Shown: positions 43,608 through 56,825, counted from the first letter of the stretch. The stretch is 64,000 nt of DNA from Limnanthes douglasii subsp. nivea (GCA_036936605.1 JAUPFV010000004.1:294418009-294482008), one strand, 5' to 3'. Notes: generated by a model not told the origin, from the sequence alone. A program made the numbers and translations.

Positions 43608-44578
43608 TTCACAAATCCCGAGATGAATAATATGATACTTTCTCTCTCTACTTAACCTAATAACTCTCACTTTCTCTCTCTAAAATTGACACTAAGAGAT
43701 TTCTGTATCACCAAATTGCCACTAAGTAATCCTCGTATCGCATAATCTCCCCTGGACTTTCCTGAAACTCTTCAAATATAATCATAATATGTCGTTAATA
43801 ACACCACATCTATGCATATCTGTTTTCACTAATTCTGAGTTTTTTTATTATTATCATGTGTTAGTGCTTTTATGATCTTTGCTAAAAACTTAAGACAAAT
43901 TTATCAGTATGTCTTGAGAATTGTAGAAGTTAAAATAATTTGTTCATATAGAATATAGAAAGACAACTGCACCTGGAAGCAAAAAAGCAACATTGAAAGT
44001 GCTTCGTCGATGAATTTCTTTAAATTGATGTTAAATCGATATCATTTATTATAAACTTTTAGGTGAGTTATTGGGATAATAAATACATACAACTGTTATA
44101 CTAAGTTTTTTTACAATGGTATGTGTTAGTAAATTTTTTACTACTGTCATTTTTAAAAATGTCGATTTGGAAAACTAGAAATTATTGATATTTTTATGAT
44201 ATATTAGTACTTTACTTCTATTGAATACCATGTTTTTAGGAGAGTTGTCACTATGTGAACATACACATGAGCCATGCATGGTAGATTAAGATCTGTATAG
44301 TTTAAGCATTATTAAGAGCCGGCAGTGCAGTTACATGTAATGCTAGTGGCAATATTGCTTAAAATATTCTAACGGGGAAAACACCTCTAAAACATAATCT
44401 AAGATTCTTGATGTTTGGGGAAATGAAGTTATACACCGAATATAATCTTTCCGATAAGCTCAAATTAGGAAGTGAAATTAAGAATTTTTGAAGGAAAATT
44501 GTATTAAATATATTAATAAAAAAGTGAGTACGATCGAGTTGTAACTTAGAGATATAAAGCTTAATATTATTATGATTG
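43608..44578. other. Leader-like and AT-rich sequence
   Basis: Downstream of the TATA motif, with a pyrimidine-rich start, then AT-rich sequence without frames. Nothing further identified. Confidence 0.4.
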
Positions 44579-45169
44579 TTGGTGATAAGGACATAAATAA
44601 GTAAAGAGTAAAATTAATTATTTTATAATTGGCCAAATAATTATTTTGTAAGTATGAGAGAGATTTGGTGTAAAATGTTGCATCATCGTCCCACTATTAC
44701 GGAGAAAGTAATACATAACTTTTTGGTGATTTACATTTCTACGAAAATAAACATTTTCAATCGGACATATCAATTTTAGGATTTTGATAAATCTTATAAA
44801 TATTTTAGCTGGCTAAGAAATTAATTACTTTATAATTGGCCAAATGATTATTTTGTAAGTATGAGAGAGATTTGGTGTAAAATGTAAATATAAAAGACTA
44901 AGTGTGTAAATTGTGAATTATATGTTTATACTAAGTAGTAAAGTAAGGTGAAGTATCCACATAACAAACTAAATCCGTTACGTGTAACAACTTTGCCTAT
45001 AAATAAGGGTACTTGTATTTGGAATAAGATGATTGGACACTTTATGACTTTTGACTATTTTCTCTCTCTAGTCTTCTTTAGCTACTTTCTTTCTCTAAAT
45101 ATATTTATAATCAAAGCATAAAAAATTTCTAAACCTCTCTTTTTCCCTATAAAATACTTAGACTTATCA
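44579..45169 (+). repeat. 5' LTR of gypsy element 2 (with internal insertion)
   Basis: Matches 52292-52669 apart from 44678-44817. The segment around TTATAATTGGCCAAAT through GGTGTAAAATG occurs twice, at about 44610-44677 and 44819-44886, flanking that insertion. TATA box CTATAAATAAGG at about 44997-45008. Confidence 0.85.
44678..44817. repeat. Dispersed 140-bp repeat, copy 2
   Basis: Second copy of 35575-35718, located inside the 5' LTR between two copies of a 68-bp LTR segment. Confidence 0.9.
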
Positions 45170-46840
45170 TTGGTGACCATAGTGAGAGATAGCGATTGGT
45201 ACCTAGATCTGGAATCTGAAACCAAAGAGGAAATTATAGATGAAGCTCAGATTGATCCATCGATTATTATGGAATGAGAGATGGTGGAGTCATGTATTCT
45301 TAGAGGATAAAATTAAGATTTAATTCAAGGAAATAATCAACGTGATCGGTCTAACATTGAAGATCAGATTAACCAATTATTGGAAAAAATAGTTGATTTG
45401 AATAATCAGCTTGAGCAGAGGGAACACTTGGTTAAAGTTGGAATGGTGCAATACGAGGTGCGACGAGTAAGTGAGAAAAAATGATTTAGAAGACCAATCC
45501 AATGAGTCTCTCAACATTCATCGAACAAGAAATGATCATAGAAAAGTATAAAGTTGGTCAGATAAAGGATATCATTCCTCAAAAAAGGAAAAAATGACAA
45601 GCATCTATATAACTCGATGGATACAAGTGAGTATTTAAGGTCATATGCTCTTTGAGGATGAAGGATAGTCAACTTCGGAAATCTCGAAGAAAACATAAAT
45701 CTAAGAAGGAGGATGAATCTAGATTTGTGATTGAAAATCCGTTTGAACATAATACACCAATCCAGCAGATCATAGCTTGTATGAAATTATGGAAGTGGAA
45801 CTAGAGGTAACCAATACATGTAAGGAGTATATTGGAAGAATTCGCCGCTGTCAGCTGAGATTAGAACGGTTTCATTTCCAAAGCGTTTTGATATTACAAA
45901 AGTTGAAAACTTTAATTGCACACAAGATCTTGATGACTATATTAAGCAATTCAAAAAGTACATGATGAATTTCAAAGACAGTAACAAGCTAGTGTGTAGG
46001 GATTTTTCACAAATTATCAAGGGAAAACCTTAAAATGGCACAACGGAATCCTGAGAGGGTCGGTAACCAATTTTCAGATATTCTATACAGCTTTCCGAAG
46101 GCAGTTTGTGGGGAGCAAAGAAATGCGAGCTAATGAATATACTATAATCCAATGACTGAGTTGAATGATTGTGATGAGCAAGTAGCTTGCACAGGTTTTA
46201 GACAAGAGTTTTATTCCTGGAGATCTATCAATTGAAACTACAAGGACAAGGGCACTGATTTTTAGAGTTGTAATGGCTCAAGTAGGGGAACATATAAAAG
46301 TGAATGAGTCAATAAGGTTTGAATAGGGCCTAGTTTATCTAAATGACACTGAGGACAAGGAATTATCCTTATAGTCAAGGGTCTCAGGGTAGTACTTCAC
46401 ATTCTCAAGGACTCTCTCTTCCATGGATGTTCATTAATTTACCTTCTTGGGCAGGATCATCACATGTGTTAGCTTTGAATTATAAACCATACCGTGTCAG
46501 ATCGAACCACTAGGTGAGACCATAATATTTTACACATTTGACTAAAAATTGCCAATTATTTTTTAGAAAGATAAAACCATGTGTACTTTCAAAATCCTTC
46601 ACCAATAAATAGACCGAAGAAGGAACGAAGTAATAAATTCTGTAAATACCATAATGATATTGGGCATGATACTGCAGATTGTATAGCTTCAAAGAAAGAA
46701 ATTCAGACTTTAATAGAGAATAGAAATCTAACAATATTTGTTAAAGGACAAGGAAGTTCTTGGTATGTTCCGAACACTAATCCACCAACACAGCAATTTA
46801 TGAATTTTTCTTTGAAGCAAAAAACACGTTGTTGATAGCA
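45170..46840 (+). pseudogene. Gypsy element 2 gag
   Basis: Broken frames. Around 46020-46150 LKWHNGILRGSVTNFQIFY and FRRQFVGSKEMRANEY are Tat-type gag. 46581-46835 gives NKFCKYHNDIGHDTADCIAS, the CX2CX3GHX4C-type knuckle, followed by KKEIQTLIENRNLTIFVKG as in gypsy element 1 (QEVQNLIERGKLGVYVK). Many stops upstream. Confidence 0.75.
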
Positions 46841-47079
46841 TCGATGTGTCTTCAGAATATCTAGATTTTGACCGAAATCGGAGGATAATATTGGTGGTGA
46901 GTGAATCAGTGGTGCATGGAAGAGTTTGAAGACAATGTAAGTATTTTGAGTCTCTGGCTATAATCGGAGGAGATACTATAGCAGGAAACAATAATAGTTC
47001 TTGGAAAAGGATATGGTAAGTTTTTCTACTCAGTTGGAAGGAGGATTTCCACTCATCTTTGTAGCATGAGTGTTACCCC

Positions 47080-48100
47080 TTTTATATTGTTTGGTGAATT
47101 TTATCTAAGGGAAATAGTTATTTTATACGAAGATGTGGTAGTAATCGGGGTTGAAATAACAGGTACAGAAATCCGAAGGATACTCATTGACACTGGTAGT
47201 ATGGCTAGTGTTATTTTTGTCCATATATGAGAAGATGTGTAATCCACCTGTAATTCTTGGATCCAAGCATATGCTAGTGGGTTTTACCAAGAGTCACAAA
47301 ACATGTTATTGGAGAATTTGAAGGTGAGGTTGTGATGGGTTGTGGACCATTTTAGGTGCAAGTGTTGTTTATGGTAGTGGATTGTCTGAAGAGTTATAAT
47401 GCTATTTTTGGGAGATCATGGTTATCAAAGATGCATGCTGTTGCTTCCATTGTTCACTAGTGCCTGAAATATGTAATTCGGTATCAAGTATGAGTAGTTT
47501 GGAGTAGCCAAAAAATGGTTAGAGAGTGTTATTCCACAGCTTTGCATACCAAGAAAAATATAACTATTAAAAATATGGTAGAATATCAACTAGGGGGCCT
47601 TCCTCATAAGAAGACAGAGGGATGACCCGAGAGAGACCCCGGGCTCAATAGTTACCGATGAAGATATGGAGGTTTAAGTTTTTCCTAATTGGAAAATTTT
47701 ACGAATAGGAACGTTGTTATCACATTCACTACGTTACCATCTGTTAAGATACATTTCTAGAAATTTGGAATTTTTTGCTTGGAAAACTAAATGTATTATG
47801 GGAGTTCCTTCAAAGGTGATTTTTCATACATTGACAGTTAACCCAAAAACAAGATCTATCATTCAAAAATAGAAGATTTTTCGTTGGAAAAATTTGAAGC
47901 AATAGTGGCAGAAGTAGATCATTTATCTAAGGTAGGACATATACATGAAACACATTATCCATTGTGGACTACAAATTCTGTTCTCGTGAAGAAAAAGAAT
48001 AGGAAATGAGAATGTGTGTTTATTTTACTGATCTCAATCGAGCATGTCTGAAGGATTCATCCAAGGTGCCCATAAAGCCAGAGTTGTAAATAAAATGGTT
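47080..48100 (+). pseudogene. Gypsy element 2 protease and start of reverse transcriptase
   Basis: EIRRILIDTGSMASVIF (about 47169-47219) keeps the protease DTG. About 47930-48080 translates as YPLWT.NSVLVKKKN and a degraded IDFTDLNRAC-type block, the start of RT, after which homology ends near 48090. The pol deletion is therefore a clean loss of RT core to integrase. Confidence 0.75.
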
Positions 48101-48242
48101 TATTTGCCAATACATTATGAGTATAACATATTTTTCCAAAGAAATAAATATAAATGCAAAAAACACTATTATAAGATAATAAAATATTTTTGTAAATGAA
48201 ACAAGGATTGATCACCCTTGAGTTAATTTACAAACAATCATT

Positions 48243-48690
48243 GTTCAAAGTGCCATTGTGTGTGGCGATATAATTCAAGGTGCTAACATGTATTAAAGTA
48301 TAATTCAAGGTGGTAAGATGTATTAAAGTATAATTTAAAGTGCATATGTGTGTGGTGGTATAATTCGAAGTGCTAATGTGTATAAAAGCATTATTTGAAG
48401 TGCCAATATATATGGCGGTATAATTCAAAATACTAACGTGTATAAAATCATAATTCAAAGTGACAATGTGTGTGGTGGTCTAATTTCAAGTGCTAAAGTG
48501 TATAAAAGCATAGTTTGAACTGTCAACGTGTGTAGCGGTATAATTCGAAGTGTCAATGTGTGTGTGAAAATATAATTTGAAGTGCTAACGTGTATGAAAG
48601 TATAATTCGAATTTCTAACGTGTAGGAAAGTATAATTCGAAGTGGTAATGTGTATTAAAGCGTAATTCAAAGTGTCAACGTGTATGGCAA
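48243..48690. repeat. 30-bp minisatellite, about 15 units
   Basis: Imperfect tandem repeats with consensus close to TAATTCAAAGTGCTAACGTG plus TATAAAAGCA. Unit variants end in GTGTGGTGGTA or GTATTAAAGTA. Because the unit is about 30 bp, minus-strand frames (48228-48458, 48455-48670) encode 10-residue repeats; these are by-products, not genes. Tandem repeats in this place are known in Tat/Ogre-type elements. Confidence 0.9.
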
Positions 48691-48699
48691 GAGAATTCG

Positions 48700-51640
48700 T
48701 GGATAATTTCTAAATGGAAGATAAAAAAATTGAAATAATGCTCAAAATTTAAAACAAAGAGAAGTATTGACATGATATTGAATGACATGTGATGTCCACT
48801 CATCGCAATACAAACAGTGATATGTGATGAGCACTTACAAACAAACACTGTTATTTCATGAACACTCATAAAAATACAAACGACGACATAGGATAGTCAT
48901 CAGTACAAAAAATAGATATGCACAATGCAGATTTGATATTTCCGTCTTCCTCGGATTCAGAGTCTTTTGACTCACTTACAGCGCTGGATGCAACTTTTGG
49001 ACGTCTGTTTTCTGGCACAAGTACTAATAATCCGCATATTTTCCTTCAGAAATCTATGGTGGAAGTCAAGGATCTTGGGATTTTTTCCCTCTTCTTTGCA
49101 AGTTTTTAAAGCTTTAAGACAATCACTTGCACTAGCATTAACAACAGTGGTTATAGCAACAACTTTTTCTTTCTTGGATTCAACTTTATACGATTCTAAG
49201 TCCCAAAGTGATTTATTTTTTCCTCCCTCATTCTCTTCGTACAGTGTGTTGATTGCCACAAGGTTTCTATGTTCTTGAGCTAATTCTAATGTGTGCTTAA
49301 AGTCAACTGCTCCAATTATTTTTCGTTCTTCAAGGTCAAATGATTGTATATTTGTATATCCATAACGTGAAATTCCGACCTGTCCTGTTGAAAAGCTTGA
49401 AATTGATCAATCAGATTTCTTTGTGCAACCCCATCCCATTTTTTGTTATTGGCGGATTCTTTTTTCCACTAGACAACATCTAGTGCAAATATTTCCAATT
49501 GACTTTGAGCAGCTAAAACCTCTTCACTCAATTTTTTGACAGTGCTTTCGAGGCTTGCAAAAAGAAGAAGCAAGTTCAAAACTTCCTCTGATGGTTCATT
49601 GGAGGGGTATAGAGGAAAGAATGTTCCTAATACATAAGCATCGGGAGGAATTCTAAGAGAACATGGTGGAAGGTATGTTTAACTTTATTGTGTTGGAAGT
49701 AGTACTACTTGATTATCTGAAGGATTGTTCTCCACATTTTTCGAGGTAATCTTCATAGTCTCTTTTGCAATATTAATCTTATGGTGTTCATCTTCTTGAA
49801 ATGTGGCTCAGATTCATAGAACAAATGGTCATCATTCTCTTCTTCATTCCCGTTAACATCCAGTGTCGGATTGGGGGAAAAAATATAAACAACTTTGTCA
49901 TAAATAATTTCAGTAGGTTTTTTTGACAAGCCAACTTTCTTTTTTCTTTGCAACATCTTTTTTCTTTTGGAAGCTTCAGTTTGGGATTATTTTTTGTCAG
50001 GAGTAATGGTTTCTGTTGCTTTTCTCTTTATTTTATTTTTCGGGCTAATTTTCTTTTTTCCTTTAATAGGTGCACCCTAAGAAGCTTTCCTCGGATATTT
50101 CTTCAGTTTATGGCTTGGAGCATATTTCGAGGAGGAAGAATAGCATACGCATCTGGAGAAGCTAGTCTTTTCATAACATCTCCTGAAGAATGAGGTTCTA
50201 TTAGTTTATCCGCAGCCACAACGGAGTCAAGTAATATCTTCCATAGGTGGCTTTGCACAAAGTTAAGAGGGTTAAAACACTTGTAAAATCTGTTTGATCA
50301 TTCTTCAGCTGCTCATTTACTCAGCGCAGACAATGTCTCAACGGTAGCAACCTGTTGAATTTTATAGCGCCTTAAATTTTCTGCACAATGAAACTCGAGT
50401 TAATAAAAGTTATGGGAGAAGCAAATAAAAGAGGTATGAAACTTACTGGTGTTCTTCCACTTTAGAGACAGTCTTAAGAGATTCTCTGTGAAAATTTATT
50501 TTCCATTCTCCCAATAGTTAGAAATAATAAAGAATTTACGTTTCTATATTTTATTTGTCTCGAGGAGATCATCAATTATTTTCGAGGTTTACGAGGGTCA
50601 AATAATAAAATGGAAGAACATGATTTTTTAGAGGTTGGTTTTACCTTTAAATTATTCTATACAGAGATAAATTTTGGCGAGTCTTAAAGCCATGATAGTA
50701 GACAACAACGTAAACCAAAGGTTGAACTTGCTTGACTAGGGCAGAGGTCAATTATGTCGAAGTAATCCATAACTACTCGGTCTAATGAGAACCGAAGGCC
50801 CAGTTCAAAATATACAGGTAGACTACCAACTCATTTTCACCATATGAAATAGGAGTCTCTCCAACATATGGCACTCAAAGAGCAATGTTATATGGAATCC
50901 TCCATTACCTACGAAGGCAGCAAACTATAATTGTTCAAAATATTTATATTGCACGTTCTTAAGTGCAATAAGATATTCTGAGAGGACGTCTTTAAGGTTT
51001 ATCCTCAAGTAGTGTGACCACTTCTTTGGTATTCTTCTTTTTATTTGCCTTGCTTTTATTTTTTTAAGCCTCATTTTCAGAATTTGAATGAGGGGTATTA
51101 TCAGATATTTTATCTTGGAGTTGGGGTGGGGTAGTTATACTACTCCTTTGATTTTGATTATGGGAAAACGATTTTGAAATAGTAGTCATATGTGGTAGAT
51201 TGCTTGGTGTTTTCGAAGTTATCTGTTGAGGTGTTTTCGAAGTAATCATCTGTGACTTATTGTTTGTCTCAGTCGTTTCCTTCATGGGATGAGGTCTTGA
51301 AGTGGTTTTTGTTTTAGGGTTCCAAAGGAGTTGACTTGTCGAAGTGTTAAGCTCTTTGGATTCTCCTATAACAATGAACTGATTTTTAGAATGAGGTTTT
51401 TATTTTTTTGTTCAAGGCGATTGATCTCGCTTTGTTTGAGCTGGTTTTTACAAACAAGTTGTGGGAGTCAAATCATAGGGGTTATTTGAAGAACTTCTGA
51501 GGACTTAAGAAGGTGATGATTTTCTGGTAGGAGGGCAGGGACCGTATGTAAAATTTTGAGTGACCTTGCAGGGTTTATCGTCAACAATACCAGCAGCTTC
51601 TCTTTCAGCAACTCTTTGTGCCATGGTAAGCCAATTCTAA
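48700..51640 (-). pseudogene. Antisense extra ORF of gypsy element 2 (Transposase_28-like)
   Basis: Decayed frame opposite to gag-pol. About 50690-50830 translates on the minus strand as FELGLRFSLDRVVMDYFDII and DLCPSQASS, matching the core of the 10408-13287 protein (KWGLRFPLDPEIV..LCPSQLS). 51285-51064 is a Ser/Thr/Gln-rich N-terminal region; 49956-49753 and 49259-48972 are acidic and Lys-rich C-terminal pieces resembling a coiled-coil tail. It likely starts near the CATGG at 51622-51626. Same position and antisense orientation as in gypsy element 1. Confidence 0.65.
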
Positions 51641-52291
51641 TAGTTTTCCAAACTAAACATAAACTAAATAAGGGCAGGTTGGAAGTAGAGCAAACACGAT
51701 TTTCATGGACGGAGTACGGTGGTAATAATAGATGAACTATTAGAACGATAAACTTTCTCTCTCTATCTCTAGAGTAGAATTGTGATAGGTGAAATGAGTT
51801 ATAAGAGAATATTTATAGGTAAAGTTGAAAAGATGGGTATGGGATTTTGGAAAAGAAAGGTGAAGAGTTTGATAAACGCCTATTGGACAGAATATGATTA
51901 GACGGATAACGAGTACCTAGTGAATACAATTTGAAGAGGAGTTACTAGTGTAACAAATGTCAGGTTGAGGAGGTGTACATTCCTAGAAGCTTATACTACT
52001 TACTATTTTATTATAGGTTCAATTTATAAAATTCCTATACATTTCGAGGAAGTTACAAATTCAGAATGAAATAAGTTGCAAAAAATATATATGACCGGTA
52101 TTTCTCCGAGGAGAAGCAAAGCCCAGTCCAAAAGAAGCATAATTAATATTGGCTAAACAGAATTTTAGAGTAATTTCGATGAGGAGCAATTCAAATAATG
52201 TTTTAACTCCATTTCCAACGAGAAGATGAAGATTAAGCTCATAACCATGTTTCTAGTCCTTCCTTAAAAATGTTTGCAAGGACTAGGGGGC
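51641..52291. other. Leader of antisense ORF and 3' end of gypsy element 2
   Basis: The minus strand has a TATAAATATTC box (about 51809-51819) and a GAGAGAGAAAGTT/CTCT-rich leader (51750-51775) before the antisense ORF, comparable to the promoter at 10301-10407. The rest is non-coding up to the polypurine tract (52278-52290). Confidence 0.5.
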
Positions 52292-52669
52292 TTACCGGAT
52301 AAGGATACAGATAAGTAAAGAGTAAAATTAATTACTTTATAATTGGCCAAATGATTATTTTATAAATATGAGAGAGATTTGGTGTAAAATGTAAATATAA
52401 AGGAATAAGTGTGTAAATTGTGAGGTATATGTTTGTACTAAGTAGGTAAAGTGAGGTGAAGCCATATAATAAACAAAATATGTTATGTGTGACCAATTTT
52501 CCTATGAATGGGGGTACGTGTCTTGGAAATAAGATGATTGGACACTTTATAACTTTTGACAACTTTCTCTCTCTAGTTTTCTTGAGCTACTTTCTCTACA
52601 AATATATTCATAATCAATGCAAAAAAAAATTATAAACCTCTATTTTTCCCCAAAAATTACGTAGACTTT
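52292..52669 (+). repeat. 3' LTR of gypsy element 2
   Basis: About 378 bp, collinear with the 5' LTR without its insertion (TTATAATTGGCCAAATGATT, GATGATTGGACACTTTATAA, CTCTCTCTAG landmarks). Confidence 0.85.
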
Positions 52670-54282
52670 GGTTTACTTAGCATATATTTAGGACAGTTGC
52701 AAATATAAAACATAAAAAAATTGACTATACTAGTCTTTAGAGACTGACGGTTTTCATCGTCAAAATTAATTTGTGGAAAGTGGTTTTTCGTTGTTATAAG
52801 CCATTCAAAATATAGGCGTACTGGTGGTCATTCTAAAGTCAATACATAAATTTCAGTTCTAACAGTGTAAAGATATCAAAGATGATTAATATCTAGATTA
52901 CATGGGTAGACCAATAGTGATTGATATTGAACATGCTCATGAATTCAAAAATGGTTTTTTGATTACTTTGGAGAATCAAAATCTTTATAAAGAGTAAACC
53001 ATTGTGTGTGGGAATTACGTCTTACAAATAGATCAGTTTGGTCTTCTACATAGTTTAATCCGGAAACAAAAAATTACTCATCATAACGAGATGTTGGTGA
53101 TGTAGTTCATGTATCCTCGACAACTAATTCAACATCGGGCACTACACCATCCAGTTTAACATCCTATGTCATCAAATATTTGTTCCGTCGAATATATTAC
53201 TTTACATCGTCGAATTATTTCGCCGATGCTTGGACCAAGTAATTAATCATCATGTATCTTGAAGTTCCATGAGGCAATACTTTTATTACCTAGCTTAGAG
53301 TAATTATATTCCATGTAAAAGTTGAAAGGATGCTATTATAGTTTGTTCCAGTTTTGGTTTAGTTGTTTCCCGTAATGTTTTGGTAAATATATACATCCGG
53401 TAACCATGAATAATCCAGAAGTTGTGAATGCCATCAAGTTGGAAATCTCAATATTACCACAGTACTCTTTGTGTGTAATCAAATAAACACTGACTTAGTA
53501 ATTTTAAAAAAGTGCATAAAAAGTTATTTTAATAAAAAAAAATTATCATAATTTTCTGTGACTAAGGAGTGACTGAAGACTATTCCATAACATATATTAA
53601 ATATTATAGAACAATTAAAATATGTCTTTCATGTATTCGAGAAATCATTACCGATAATAAACAATATATGGGAGAACAAATATTATTACAATGGAATTGA
53701 CTAAACTTGAGGATTGGAAACTATGTACGCAAATTAACTTATACATGCAATTGCATTGCTTGAATCATTCAAATTCGTCTTAGAAAAATGTATTATGGTG
53801 GACACTTATTCGAACTTCCAATATGCAGCGTATTAGAACATATTTTATCACGAGCTAGAAGCCATTTTCCAGTAGGCATAAGTTAGATTAGATAATTACA
53901 ATTGGAAGTAACTTTGAAGCTTTTCCAAATGAATGTCATATTTTTATTTGCAGATTGAAAGTAGAGAGAAATGGTTAGCATTCCATAATATATGAAGCAA
54001 TCAAAAAATGCAGTTTTGTTAGCAAATCATTTCGTCGACAATTTCTTTCTGTCGTCAAGTTGTTTCATAGTTGAAATATCATAATACATTGTTTTATCAT
54101 AAACTGATTTTTCGTCGTCAATTTTTTTAATTTTTATCAAATTGTTTTGATGATCTTATTCAACATTTTTCATTATTATTAATATGAATACTCTAATATT
54201 CAGCAAAAATAAGATCTATTTGTACTAATATTTACCAAATGCTCGTCGATATATTCAACTAAGTGAAAATAAAGCTGGAAAA
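52670..54282. other. Non-coding AT-rich interior
   Basis: No supported gene. Words such as TTCGTCGTC/CATCGTC recur without a clear period. Confidence 0.4.
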
Positions 54283-54905
54283 AGAACCAAAAATAGGGAT
54301 GATTAGATAGTTGATGGTTTCCTTTGTCAATTAGTTCATTAGTTAATGTTTTTACCAAATAAATTAACTGATTGTTTTTGTCGATAAAATTATTTAAGTT
54401 ATCTATTAATATTAGTATTAATAAATATTAATAATACAATAGGATATTGGAATATCATATGAAAAATAAAACTAGAAAGAGAACAAAAAAATAGATGATG
54501 ATCAGATAATTGATGGTTTCCATTCGTCAAATCAGTTCATTAGTGATTGTTTTTACAAAATAAATTTACTCAACAGAGTGAATGATTGTTCTTGTCGGTA
54601 TTATTTAAGTTGCCTATTTATATTAGTACTAATACAATAAACTATTATATTAATAATACAATAGGATATTGGAATATCATATGAAACATAAAGTTAGAAA
54701 GAGAACAAAAAAATAAAGGATGATCATATAGTTAATGGTTTCTCGTCGTCGAATTGGTTCATTAGTGAATGTTTTTACCATAAATTTACTCAACAAAGTG
54801 AATGATTCTTCGCGTGGATAAAATTATTTAAGTTGTCTATTAATATTAGTACTAATATAATAAATTGTTATATTAATAATACAATAAGATATTAGAATAT
54901 CATAT
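54283..54905. repeat. Tandem array, three units of about 200-220 bp
   Basis: Units begin AGAACCAAAAATAG / AGAACAAAAAAATAG near 54283, 54480 and 54702 and each ends in ACAATA.GATATT.GAATATCAT. A small satellite-like array in the non-coding interior. Confidence 0.85.
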
Positions 54906-56825
54906 TCATATCAAATGAAATACTTTTGGCTCCTACCAAGGTTTTTTATAAAAGAAATATGGAAGGAAAATGATTTTTTTCTTAGCAAACACAACCTAAG
55001 ATTGTTTTTAATAATAGTTTCTCTTTCATTATTATTGGTAAATGTTTCTTCATCTTAAGGTTGCTCTTGTTGCAGATTTGATGATTGTCAATTTTAAAGG
55101 ATAGTAATTACGGGTTAGAAAAAGAAGAAAAATATTTTAGGTTGGTTTGGACCCATGAACTCAAGCTCGTGAGGTCGGCGTTGTAATCAGTATGTCACGT
55201 AATAATACCTCGTCTGCTTAAATAAGACTTATGTGAGTATATTAAATGAAGAAAGATCTGCAGACAGCTTCGAAGCTAGGATTTTGAGTTAGTAAAGCTA
55301 ACTTAGTAACCACTAAAATAAGTGGCATTTGGTAAATTAGTGCATCTGTAACATTTATATGAGGATGAAAGGAAAAAATATATTGAAAATACATTTGTCA
55401 ACAAAATGATAAAAGAAACACCATCAACAAATAATTATAATAAATAACTCCATATTTAACACAAATCATAAAGAAGCTTCATCGTCAATTTTTTAACATT
55501 AAAATTGACAAACAACGTTTAGTGGATACATTAATGACGATGCTAACACTTGAATATTTTATGGTATGACTTTATCAATAAAACTTCATATGAAATGTAT
55601 TTCTTATAACAAAACTCAAACTGTCATTAGTTATTAGTCCTTAAGCAAATGATTTAAATTTAATTCAATGAATTGAAGGACCATATGGGTTAGGAATGGG
55701 GGACTATAGACAATGTTTATGGGGTTAATAATTCATAAAACGATAGTCTGTAAATTTTATGACGGTTTCAAAAGCAACAACTTATAAAGTTCTTAGTGGT
55801 TTCTAAGAAATTCTCCAATTGATGGATACTCATATTTTATAAGTTCTCAAGTGATAGTTATTAATATTTTTAAGAAGTTTTTCAAAGTGATGGTATCCAT
55901 AAATTTCTCCAACCGACGGTTTTTATAAATTTTTGTCAAAATTAACGGATTAACTACTATTGAAGGAAAGAAGATACATGAATTATAAAATTATAAAAAA
56001 ATATAATTTAATAATTGAACATGACTGCAAACCAATTCAGTTGAAAAGTGTAAGTGGTTACGCATCCAATTAAAGTGAATATGTCTATATTCCAACTTTA
56101 GCTAAAAAACATAATAGGCTCAGCTGGAGATGTAAATGACATGTTGCAAAAGTCTTAAGTTGCGGCTCGCGGTTATAAACCAAGCCTAGATATTAAATCA
56201 TAAATGGTTACGCATCTCAATCGAAGCAAACATGGTTATAAGCCAAGTTCATATGAAAAAGTAAGATATCATGTTAATTTTCTAATCTTTCTAATATCCA
56301 AAGTGACGGTTGTTGATATCAAATATGATCTTCATATGTTCTTTAGACGACGAATATAAAAATAAAATAAAGGTTCATATCATTAAAGTCTATACTAGAT
56401 CAATGTTCAAAATATCAGACAGAAATAAAGCATTTGTAACAGCGAAAAGCATCCGACTTCGGTAAAAATATATATTTTTTGCAATACATTATGAATAAAA
56501 TACAAAGATAATGATTTGAAGATGAAGGGAGGCATATTTAACTTAATAAGTGAGATCAAAATGAAATCAAAATTTTCACAAGCTTAAACTAAGTGGTTAA
56601 GGTAATATAATAATATTTATCATTCATTAATTTAAGTTTTTGCATAGTTTTGTGTATAAGAAAAACAATATAAAGAACAATTGGTTAAATACAATGGGAA
56701 TGCAAATCGGCATGGAGCATAAAGAAGAGAGAACTTTAAGATTATATTATTTGAATAAATTTAAAGACTTGTAACCCTTAAGTTTCATTTGATATTCTAA
56801 ATCAATAACTATAGGGGAGTCATGA
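54906..56825. other. Non-coding AT-rich interior
   Basis: No supported gene. A tRNA-like or coding signature was looked for and not found. The last bases (about 56812-56825) form the polypurine-like ATAGGGGAGTCA tract. Confidence 0.4.

Larger units (their letters stand above)
44579..52669 (+). mobile_element. Second Tat-type gypsy element, internally deleted, with antisense ORF
   Basis: LTRs about 44579-45169 and 52292-52669. The left LTR is enlarged by a 140-bp repeat plus a duplicated LTR segment. The primer region TTGGTGACCATAGTGAGAG follows the 5' LTR; polypurine tract AAGGACTAGGGGG precedes the 3' LTR. Plus-strand order: gag, protease, start of RT, then pol stops. A minisatellite and an antisense ORF fill the rest. 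The layout mirrors gypsy element 1 in the opposite orientation but is older and has lost RT core, RNase H and integrase. No clear target duplication. Confidence 0.8.

Noticed and set aside
48228..48670. Minus-strand ORFs with 10-residue repeats (NYT.IHVST-type)
   Set aside because: They are translations of the 30-bp minisatellite; open frames arise because the unit is a multiple of three.
48243..48690. CRISPR-like array
   Set aside because: Units are contiguous without unique spacers, in a plant retroelement; a minisatellite explains it.
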